Shown here: positions 28,148 through 34,787 of the stretch, piece after piece | Layout of the letters: each line of letters starts with the position of its first letter | How positions within the stretch are numbered: position 1 is the stretch's first letter | From: Clostridiales bacterium VE202-01 | GTDB lineage: Bacteria; Bacillota_I; Bacilli_A; Erysipelotrichales; Coprobacillaceae | Length of the DNA: 34,787 bases | Direction: 5' to 3' | Assembly: GCA_000508865.1 (NCBI GenBank) | Contig: BAHP02000086.1 | Coordinates: 1 to 34,787 of the forward strand | Notes under the pieces: model-generated | Seen by the model: only the letters and a program-made list of their open reading frames with translations | Database searches by the model: none | Told to the model about the DNA's origin: nothing | Position numbers and translations under genes: made by a program

Positions 28148-28998
28148 TGGAATTGTGGTTTAGTGAGCAACATACTAAAGGAGTGAAATTTTCAATTAAA
28201 GTCGATCGTCAATTATATAGTGGAAAAAGTGAATTTCAAAGAATTGATATATTTGATTCTAAAGAATTTGGTCGTTTTTTAGCTTTAGATGGGTATATGA
28301 TGTTAACAGAAAAAGATGAGTTTATCTATCATGAAATGATTGTTCATGTTCCTATGGCAGTACATCCAAATGTAAAAAAAGTATTAGTTATTGGTGCTGG
28401 TGATGGTGGGGTAATTAGAGAATTATGCCGTTATAAGACAATTGAAAAGATTGACATGGTAGAAATTGATGAGCTCGTTGTAGAAGTAAGTAAAAAGTAT
28501 TTACCAGTAACAGCCTGCTGTTTTGAGGATTCAAGATTAAATATATATTATCAGGATGGCTTAAAGTTTGTTCGTTATAAAGAAGATGAATATGATTTGA
28601 TTATTGTTGATTCAACAGATCCTTTTGGACCTGGAGAAGGTTTGTTTACAAAAGAATTTTATGGAAATTGTTTCAAAGCATTAAAGGAAACTGGAATCAT
28701 GGTTAATCAGCATGAAAGTCCGTTTTATCAAGAAGATGCGATAGCAATGCAGCGAGCTCATAAACGAATCGTTGAAAGTTTTCCAATTTCGAAGGTTTAT
28801 CAGGCTCACATTCCTACTTATCCATCAGGACACTGGTTATTTGGCTTTGCCTCAAAAAAATATCATCCTATAAAAGATTTTCAAAAAAATAAGTGGAAAG
28901 ATTTAAATATAAAAACAAGATATTACAATCCTGGGATACATGTAGGAGCATTTGCTTTACCAAATTATGTAGAGGAGTTACTTAGAGATGTGGAATAA
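28147..28998 (+). CDS. speE: Spermidine synthase (aminopropyltransferase)
   Basis: 283-residue cytoplasmic aminopropyltransferase, Bacillus-like. GAGDGGVIREL binds decarboxylated SAM, VDSTDPFGP carries the catalytic Asp (about 155), and TYPSGHW is in the C-terminal part. It transfers an aminopropyl group to putrescine, or possibly to agmatine. ATG 28144 overlaps the speA stop but is only 3 nt from GGAGG; ATG 28147 has a 6-nt spacer and is preferred. Overlaps speB by 11 bases. Confidence 0.93.
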   Translation: MELWFSEQHTKGVKFSIKVDRQLYSGKSEFQRIDIFDSKEFGRFLALDGYMMLTEKDEFIYHEMIVHVPMAVHPNVKKVLVIGAGDGGVIRELCRYKTIEKIDMVEIDELVVEVSKKYLPVTACCFEDSRLNIYYQDGLKFVRYKEDEYDLIIVDSTDPFGPGEGLFTKEFYGNCFKALKETGIMVNQHESPFYQEDAIAMQRAHKRIVESFPISKVYQAHIPTYPSGHWLFGFASKKYHPIKDFQKNKWKDLNIKTRYYNPGIHVGAFALPNYVEELLRDVE

Positions 28999-29848
28999 AA
29001 ACATAGAAACATTCATTGGTTTAAATGCTTCTTTCGATGAAGCTGAATGTGTTGTTTTTGGAGCACCAATGGACAGTACAACATCATATCGTCCTGGAAC
29101 CCGATTTGCTTCATCAATAATGCGTCAGGAATCATTTGGAATCGAGACTTATAGCCCCTACCAGGATAAAGATTTAGAAGAAATTAAAGTTTTTGATGGT
29201 GGTGATCTAGAATTACCATTTGGGAATCCACGTAGAGCTTTAGATATGATTAAAGAAGCAACTAGAACAATTATAAAAGCAAATAAATTACCGTGTATGA
29301 TTGGTGGGGAACATTTAGTTAGCTTAGGAGCAATAGAAGCAGTTTATGATAAATATCCTGATTTAAGAATTATTCATTTTGATGCCCATACTGATTTACG
29401 AGATGAATATCTAGGGGAAAAGTTATCACATGCTTCAGTAATTAGAAGAGCTTATGATTTAGTTGGTGATCATAAAATTCATCAGTTTGGAATTCGTAGT
29501 GGTGAGCGGGCTGAATTTTATTTTGCTAAAGAACATACTAATTTGAATAAATTTAATTTTAATGGCTTAGAAGAGACCGTTAAACAATGTCATGGGTATC
29601 CGGTTTATTTAACGATCGATCTAGATGTTTTAGATCCTAGTGTTTTTCCAGGAACTGGGACTCCAGAAGCAGGCGGAGTAACTTTTCATGAGTTATTAGA
29701 AGCAATTATTAAAGTAAGTAAATTAAATATTGTAGCAATGGATATTAACGAATTATCACCAGTTTATGATCAAAGTGGAGCCTCAACTGCTTTAGCTTGT
29801 AAAATCTTAAGAGAATTATTATTAGCGATAAATAAAGGAGAAAAATAA
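28988..29848 (+). CDS. speB: Agmatinase / ureohydrolase
   Basis: 286-residue arginase-family hydrolase releasing urea from agmatine to give putrescine. Binuclear Mn ligands are seen in GGEHLVS, FDAHTDLR and TIDLDVLDP, and PEAGG closes the guanidine site. Very similar in layout to Bacillus SpeB. Begins inside the end of speE with GAGGAG upstream. Since speA, speE and speB are adjacent, it could also act on N1-aminopropylagmatine; this is inference. Confidence 0.93.
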   Translation: MWNKNIETFIGLNASFDEAECVVFGAPMDSTTSYRPGTRFASSIMRQESFGIETYSPYQDKDLEEIKVFDGGDLELPFGNPRRALDMIKEATRTIIKANKLPCMIGGEHLVSLGAIEAVYDKYPDLRIIHFDAHTDLRDEYLGEKLSHASVIRRAYDLVGDHKIHQFGIRSGERAEFYFAKEHTNLNKFNFNGLEETVKQCHGYPVYLTIDLDVLDPSVFPGTGTPEAGGVTFHELLEAIIKVSKLNIVAMDINELSPVYDQSGASTALACKILRELLLAINKGEK

Positions 29849-31051
29849 ATGAAAAGAACATTAATTATTGGTTGTGGTGGAGTTGCTTCAGTAGCTATCC
29901 ACAAATGTTGTCAAAATAGTGAGGTTTTTGAAGAAATAATGATTGCTTCAAGAACAAAAAGTAAATGTGATAAATTAAAAGAAGAATTACAGAATAAAAC
30001 AAAAACAATTATTCATACTGCACAAGTCGATGCTAACAATGTTGATGAATTAGTAGCATTGATGAAGAACTTTAAACCAGAGGTAGTGTTAAATCTTGCT
30101 TTGCCATATCAAGATTTGACGATCATGGATGCTTGTTTGATTGCTGGCTGCCATTATATTGATACAGCAAATTATGAACCTGAAGATACAGCAAAATTTG
30201 AATATAGCTGGCAATGGGCATATCGTGAAAAATTTGAACAAGCAGGTTTAACAGCAATTCTTGGATGTGGATTCGATCCTGGAGTTACTGGAGTGTTTAG
30301 TGCTTATGCGTTAAAACATGAATTTGATGAAATTAATTATATTGATATTTTAGATTGTAATGGTGGAGATCATGGTTATCCATTTGCTACAAACTTCAAT
30401 CCTGAAATCAATATTCGTGAAGTATCTGCTAATGGAAGTTATTGGGAAGATGGACATTGGGTAGAGACTAAACCAATGGAAATCAAACGAGAGTATGATT
30501 TTGCTCAAGTTGGTAAAAAAGATATGTATTTATTACATCATGAGGAATTAGAATCATTAGGAATCAATATTCCTGGAATTAAAAGAATTCGATTTTTTAT
30601 GACGTTTGGTGAAAGCTATTTAACACACTTAAAATGTCTAGAAAATGTCGGAATGACATCAATTGAGCCAATTGAATATGAAGGGAAACAAATTATTCCT
30701 CTACAGTTTTTAAAAGCTGTCTTGCCAGATCCAGCGAGTCTGGGACCACGTACTGTAGGAAAGACAAATATTGGATGCATCTTCCAAGGAAAAAAAGATG
30801 GACAGGATAAAATATATTATTTATATAATGTATGCGATCATCAAGAATGTTACAAAGAAGTTGGGTCTCAAGCTGTAAGCTATACTACAGGAGTACCTGC
30901 GATGATTGGGGCGATGTTATTATTACAGGAAAAATGGAAAAAACCAGGAGTTTATAATGTTGAGGAGTTTGATCCTGATCCATTTATGGATGCATTAAAC
31001 AAATGGGGATTACCATGGATCGAAGATCATGATCCGGTATTGGTGGACTAA
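29849..31051 (+). CDS. Carboxy(nor)spermidine dehydrogenase, saccharopine dehydrogenase family
   Basis: 400-residue oxidoreductase with the N-terminal Rossmann motif GCGGVASVAIHKC and LGCGFDPGVTGVF typical of carboxynorspermidine/carboxyspermidine synthases (LYS1-like). The family condenses aspartate-beta-semialdehyde with a diamine and reduces the imine with NAD(P)H, giving carboxyspermidine from putrescine or carboxynorspermidine from diaminopropane. The agmatinase in the same operon makes putrescine the likely acceptor. The ATG follows the speB stop with no gap; AAAGGAG lies in speB. The decarboxylase partner follows directly. Confidence 0.9.
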   Translation: MKRTLIIGCGGVASVAIHKCCQNSEVFEEIMIASRTKSKCDKLKEELQNKTKTIIHTAQVDANNVDELVALMKNFKPEVVLNLALPYQDLTIMDACLIAGCHYIDTANYEPEDTAKFEYSWQWAYREKFEQAGLTAILGCGFDPGVTGVFSAYALKHEFDEINYIDILDCNGGDHGYPFATNFNPEINIREVSANGSYWEDGHWVETKPMEIKREYDFAQVGKKDMYLLHHEELESLGINIPGIKRIRFFMTFGESYLTHLKCLENVGMTSIEPIEYEGKQIIPLQFLKAVLPDPASLGPRTVGKTNIGCIFQGKKDGQDKIYYLYNVCDHQECYKEVGSQAVSYTTGVPAMIGAMLLLQEKWKKPGVYNVEEFDPDPFMDALNKWGLPWIEDHDPVLVD

Positions 31052-32160
31052 TGAAAACACCATATTATTTAATTGATGAAGAACTTTTAGAAAAGAATCT
31101 AAAAGTTCTTCAGTATGTAAAAAAACAAACTGGTTGTAAAATTCTTTTAGCCCAAAAATGCTTTTCAATGTTTAGTGTTTATCCTCTAATTGGGAAGTAT
31201 TTGGATGGAACTACTGCTAGTGGTTTATTTGAAGCTAAATTAGGTTATGAAGAGATGAAAAAAGAAAATCATATTTATAGTGCAGCTTATCGTGATGATG
31301 AGATTGAAGAAATCATGACTATATGTGATCATGTTGTTTTTAATTCCTTTAGCCAATGGCTTCGTTATCAAGATTTGGCTGCAAAAACAAATACTTCTTG
31401 TGGAATTAGAATCAATCCTGAATGTTCAACTCAAGTAGGACACGAAATATATGATCCGTGTGCTAAATTTTCAAGAATGGGTGTTACACTTGAAAATTTT
31501 AAAGAAGAATTTTTAAAAGGTATTGAGGGACTTCATTTCCACACTCTTTGTGAACAAAATAGTGATGATTTAGTTACAACGATCAAAGCTGTTGAAGCCA
31601 AGTTTGGAAAATATTTGCATCAAATGAAGTGGCTCAATTTTGGTGGTGGCCATCATATTACACGAGATGATTATGATTTAGATGCATTGATAAATATAAT
31701 TAATGAAATAAAAGAAAAGTATAAAGTCGAAGTTTATTTAGAACCTGGAGAGGCAGTTGCGTTAAATGCGGGATTTTTAGTTTCTAGTGTTTTAGATATT
31801 GTTAATAATGGGATGAATATCGCGATAATGGACACATCGGCAGCTTGTCATATGCCAGATGTTTTAGAAATGCCATATCGTCCTGATATTATTAATAGTG
31901 CTAAAGCTGACAAAAAGAAATATACTTATCGTTTGGGAGGATCTACATGTTTAGCAGGGGATATTATTGGAGATTATTCTTTTGATCACCCCTTAAAGCT
32001 AGGCCAGCAATTATGGTTTAAAGATATGGCAATTTATTCAATGGTTAAGAATAATACTTTTAATGGCATGAATTTGCCAAGTATTATATTAAAACAAAAA
32101 GATAAATTAAAAGTAATCAAAGAATTTGGATATAGTGATTTTAAAAATAGACTTTCATAA
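31051..32160 (+). CDS. nspC: Carboxy(nor)spermidine decarboxylase
   Basis: 369-residue PLP enzyme of the alanine racemase fold (fold III). PLP lysine is Lys36 in LLAQKCFS; other family marks are GLHFHTLCEQ, NFGGGHH, EPGEAVAL and GGSTCLAGD with the dimer-contributed cysteine. It removes the carboxyl group from carboxyspermidine (or carboxynorspermidine), completing the aspartate-semialdehyde route to spermidine. The start overlaps the previous stop by one base (TAATG). Last gene of the operon; a terminator lies about 80 nt downstream. Confidence 0.92.
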   Translation: MKTPYYLIDEELLEKNLKVLQYVKKQTGCKILLAQKCFSMFSVYPLIGKYLDGTTASGLFEAKLGYEEMKKENHIYSAAYRDDEIEEIMTICDHVVFNSFSQWLRYQDLAAKTNTSCGIRINPECSTQVGHEIYDPCAKFSRMGVTLENFKEEFLKGIEGLHFHTLCEQNSDDLVTTIKAVEAKFGKYLHQMKWLNFGGGHHITRDDYDLDALINIINEIKEKYKVEVYLEPGEAVALNAGFLVSSVLDIVNNGMNIAIMDTSAACHMPDVLEMPYRPDIINSAKADKKKYTYRLGGSTCLAGDIIGDYSFDHPLKLGQQLWFKDMAIYSMVKNNTFNGMNLPSIILKQKDKLKVIKEFGYSDFKNRLS

Positions 32161-32240
32161 TTTATATTATAAAAATAGTAATTAAGTATTTTATTTAAAA
32201 TCTTTTTTAGGTTTGAAGAAAAATTTAAAGTAAGTATGAA

Positions 32241-32290
32241 AAAAGATTTCAAAACATCTAATAAATATTGTTTTGAAGTCTTTTATTTTT
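32241..32290 (+). terminator. Terminator of the polyamine operon
   Basis: AAAAGATTTCAAAACA / TGTTTTGAAGTCTTTT, a 16-bp stem with one G-U pair and a 12-nt loop, followed by ATTTTT. The arms are A- and T-rich and could also work leftwards. Confidence 0.75.
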
Positions 32291-32460
32291 AGTAATTTAC
32301 GTATCAAAAAATAATAATATATTCATATTTTAAGAATTTTTATATTAAAAGATTTGAATAATTGTAGTTTTGTATTATTTAATAATAAATTTGTCTTAAT
32401 TGTTTAGAAACATTGAGATGTATTGTAAAAATAAAAAAAAAGATTATTATAAATAGTGAA

Positions 32461-32502
32461 ATGTGTGAAAAAAAGTACAATATAAGCGCTACAATCACAC
32501 AT
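32461..32502. promoter_or_regulatory. Inverted repeat ATGTGTGA/TCACACAT enclosing a cre-like box
   Basis: ATGTGTGA (32461-32468) and TCACACAT (32495-32502) are a perfect 8-bp inverted repeat 26 nt apart. Between them lies TATAAGCGCTACAA (32481-32494), a cre-like sequence with the palindromic core AGCGCT and one key mismatch (A for G at position 2). Probably a regulatory region for the GH31 gene. Confidence 0.45.
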
Positions 32503-32613
32503 TAATACATATTGAAAGGTGCTTATAACTTTTACATGATATATAAAGCCGTCTGATATGTCAATGTAATAAGTTATTAGAACAATTCAAAAATTATGAA
32601 AGGAAAGGATAAA

Positions 32614-34787
32614 ATGAAATTATTAAAAAAAGTTGGATTAAGTGCTTTATCTTTAGCAACAGTATTTAGTACAGTGGTATCAGTTAAAACAGGACCAGTA
32701 AGAGCTGCTGAAGAATTTCGCGGTCAACTTGAAACTGTTGATTCAGTAAATGTTGATGGTAATGTAGTCAATATTTCTTACAACAACGGTGCAATCGCAG
32801 GGAAAATTACTTTTTTAGAAAATGGGATCTTCCGTTACAATGTAGATCCATCAGGAGAATTTGGAGAGTATGCTGAAGTTAGAAAAGATATTCCAGGATA
32901 TAACACACATACAGCAAAAATCCAGGCACAATCTGATAGCTCAGATAAGTATTCACATCCAGATGCTAATGTATCTGATAAAGGTACAGTATGGGAAATT
33001 AGTACGGATGAAGCAACGATTGTTTTAGATAAGGCAACTGCAAAAATGTCTATCAAAAACAAAAGCGGAGAAACAATTATGAGTGAGGCAGAGCCTCTAG
33101 TAATTAGTAATAAAACTGTTCAGAGTTTAGATACTAAAGCTGATGAATATTTCTTTGGTGGTGGAACACAAAATGGCCGTTTTACTCATAAAGGAAAATC
33201 AATTAATATTGCAAACGAAAGTTCATGGACTGATGGTGGTGTCTCTTCACCTAACCCATTCTATTGGTCAACTGAAGGTTATGGAGTGTTAAGAAATACA
33301 TTCAAAGACGGTAAATACGATTTTGGTGAAACAAGTGCAGAAGTTGTTGCAACTACTCATAATGAGAGTGAATTTGATGCGTATTATTTCGTATCAAACG
33401 ATGAAGATGTCAACGGTAAAGCCGAAACATTATTAAACGAATACTATACAGTTACAGGTAATCCAATGTTATTGCCAGAATATGCTTTCTATTTAGCGCA
33501 TTTAAACTGCTATAACCGTGATGGATGGGAAGAAAGTACAAGTGGAAATTGGGTTTTAGAAGACGGTAAAACTTATAGAGAACTAGGACAAGCTTCAGGA
33601 TATGTAATTCCAGAAAATACCTATGCTGAAACATTAAATAACGAAGGGCCTAGTGTTGATGCTGATAATTTTAAAGGAACTGTAAATGAAGATACTTATA
33701 AATTCTCAGCACGTGCTGTTATCGATGGACACGTTGATAATGACATGCCTCTTGGATGGTTCTTACCAAATGATGGTTATGGTTGTGGTTATGGTCAAAA
33801 TGGTTATTACCAAACACGTACCAGTGGTGAAGATACAACTCGTAGAGATAGTGTCGTAGATGCTAACGTTGCTAACTTGGCATCATTCACTGAATATGCT
33901 GAAGCTAATGGAGTTCGTTCAGGATTATGGACACAAGCAGCTTTAACACCTGATGCTTCAGAACAGGATTCACGTTATAACGGTTTCCAAAATTTACGTG
34001 ACTTTAATAAAGAAGTTAATGTTGCTGGAGTATCAGCATTAAAAACTGACGTTGCCTGGGTAGGATATGGTTATTCAATGGCATTAAATTCAGTTAAAGA
34101 TGGATATAATATCTTGGCAAGCAGTGGAAAACGTCCAACAGTAGTATCATTAGACGGATGGGCAGGATTCCAAAGATATGCAAGTGTTTGGACAGGAGAC
34201 CAAACTGGTGGTAACTGGGAATATATCCGTTTCCATATTCCTACATATATTGGGCAATCATTAGCTGGTAACCCAAATATTGGTAGTGATGTTGATGGTA
34301 TTTTTGGTGGATCTGATTTAATTACAACTCGTGATTTACAATTTAAAACATTTACGCAAACGATGTTAGATATGGATGGTTGGGGATCAAAAGCTAAGAA
34401 GCCGTATATTACAACAGATCCATATATTTCAATCAATCGTATGTACTTAAAATTAAAAGCACAATTAATGCCTTATATCTACACAGCAGCTCATGAAGCA
34501 GTGGATGGACTTCCAATGATCAGAGCAATGTTCTTAGAAGAGGCAAATGATTATACTTACAGTACAGCAACACAATATCAATATATGTTTGGTGATAATT
34601 TCTTAGTTGCTCCAGTATATCAAGATACAAATGCAGATGAAGTTGGAAATGATGTTAGAAATAATATTTATTTACCAGGAACATCTGATACATGGATCGA
34701 TTACTTTACTGGTGAACAGTATCGTGGTGGACAAATTATTAATAATTTTGATGCCCCAATATGGAAATTACCATTGTTTGTAAAAAA
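32614..34787 (+). CDS. Secreted GH31 glycosidase, C-terminus outside the window
   Basis: The first 724 codons are present and the frame is still open at the edge. Signal peptide (about 1-31, VRA-AE cleavage). An N-terminal beta domain has GGGTQNGRFTHKG and FYWSTEGYGVLRNTF. In the GH31 barrel, the likely nucleophile Asp479 is in LKTDVAWVG and the likely acid/base Asp529 is in WTGDQTGGNWE, then GSDVDGIFGG. The spacing of 50 residues suits GH31. The motifs recall the alpha-N-acetylgalactosaminidase-like branch of GH31 rather than alpha-glucosidases or xylosidases, but this is from memory and only moderately sure. ATG preceded by GGAAAGG. Probably followed by binding modules beyond the edge. Confidence 0.85.
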   Translation, partial: MKLLKKVGLSALSLATVFSTVVSVKTGPVRAAEEFRGQLETVDSVNVDGNVVNISYNNGAIAGKITFLENGIFRYNVDPSGEFGEYAEVRKDIPGYNTHTAKIQAQSDSSDKYSHPDANVSDKGTVWEISTDEATIVLDKATAKMSIKNKSGETIMSEAEPLVISNKTVQSLDTKADEYFFGGGTQNGRFTHKGKSINIANESSWTDGGVSSPNPFYWSTEGYGVLRNTFKDGKYDFGETSAEVVATTHNESEFDAYYFVSNDEDVNGKAETLLNEYYTVTGNPMLLPEYAFYLAHLNCYNRDGWEESTSGNWVLEDGKTYRELGQASGYVIPENTYAETLNNEGPSVDADNFKGTVNEDTYKFSARAVIDGHVDNDMPLGWFLPNDGYGCGYGQNGYYQTRTSGEDTTRRDSVVDANVANLASFTEYAEANGVRSGLWTQAALTPDASEQDSRYNGFQNLRDFNKEVNVAGVSALKTDVAWVGYGYSMALNSVKDGYNILASSGKRPTVVSLDGWAGFQRYASVWTGDQTGGNWEYIRFHIPTYIGQSLAGNPNIGSDVDGIFGGSDLITTRDLQFKTFTQTMLDMDGWGSKAKKPYITTDPYISINRMYLKLKAQLMPYIYTAAHEAVDGLPMIRAMFLEEANDYTYSTATQYQYMFGDNFLVAPVYQDTNADEVGNDVRNNIYLPGTSDTWIDYFTGEQYRGGQIINNFDAPIWKLPLFVK

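Larger units (their letters stand above)
32161..32613. other. Intergenic region with terminator and glycosidase promoter area
   Basis: No gene seen. It holds the polyamine operon terminator (32241-32290), a -35-like TTGTAA (32423-32428) with a loosely spaced TATAAA (32448-32453), a long-spaced inverted repeat (32461-32502) and a cre-like site (32481-32494). The stretch after 32510 is a leader of about 100 nt that ends in the ribosome binding site GGAAAGG before 32614. Confidence 0.5.

Noticed and set aside
32536-32556. Six-codon ORF (MIYKAV) in the GH31 leader
   Set aside because: The only purine run upstream (AAAGG) is 16 nt away, too far for a leader peptide call.

Overview
The window is AT-rich, low-GC Firmicute DNA with the standard genetic code (TGA is used as a stop, for example in tsaC and atpZ). 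Gene content and style suggest an anaerobic, gut-associated Erysipelotrichales or Coprobacillaceae-type bacterium (Thomasclavelia / 'Clostridium ramosum'-like). Pointers are a PTS hexitol operon, class III fructose bisphosphatase, CcpA-type cre boxes, large exported glycosidases with CBM32 and FIVAR modules, and the tsaC-rpiB-glyA-upp-atp gene order of low-GC Gram-positives. The taxon is inferred from style, not proven.

Layout. (1) 2-436, minus strand: a small orphan lipoprotein. (2) 777-7083: a mannitol-type PTS operon (IICB, MtlR activator, IIB-IIA fusion, 1-phosphofructokinase, SorE-like zinc dehydrogenase). It sits behind a compact promoter with a TTGTCA/TGACAA inverted repeat upstream and a cre box on the -35. 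No mtlD is present. The dehydrogenase and kinase together suggest hexitol-phosphate to ketose-1-phosphate to fructose-1,6-bisphosphate. (3) 7139-8881 fbp and 8998-9297 an MGMT-like protein. (4) 9386-19128: tsaC-rpiB-glyA-upp followed by the full F-type ATP synthase operon atpZ-I-B-E-F-H-A-G-D-C, closed by a strong terminator. Its c subunit carries two glutamates in the ion-site positions, so Na+ coupling is possible. (5) 19155-20197: about 1 kb without a convincing gene, holding a perfect cre box, a possible 40-codon ORF, and a start-stop element plus hairpin just before the next gene. (6) 20198-25456: a 1752-residue surface glycosidase (GH36-like barrel, two CBM32 modules, LamG, five FIVAR-like repeats, non-canonical NTGD sorting signal). 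(7) 25527-32160: a six-gene polyamine operon (speD, speA, speE, speB, carboxyspermidine dehydrogenase, carboxy(nor)spermidine decarboxylase). It follows a good promoter and a roughly 310-nt structured leader ending in an intrinsic terminator. (8) 32614 to the right edge: the first 724 codons of a secreted GH31 enzyme.

The most interesting item is the leader of the polyamine operon at about 25562-25892. It has a promoter, a 9-codon ORF with a strong ribosome binding site, a multibranched set of hairpins closed by an 8-bp helix, a second copy of one strand of that helix, and then a textbook terminator only 18 nt before the speD start codon, with no space for another promoter. I do not recognise it as a known riboswitch class or T-box. 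It looks like an undescribed transcription attenuator for polyamine synthesis. The operon it controls encodes two complete routes to spermidine side by side: SpeD/SpeE (aminopropyl from decarboxylated SAM) and CASDH/CASDC (carboxyaminopropyl from aspartate semialdehyde). The flanking secreted glycosidases suggest host-glycan foraging under catabolite control. All functions are read from sequence motifs and family knowledge; nothing was searched or computed.
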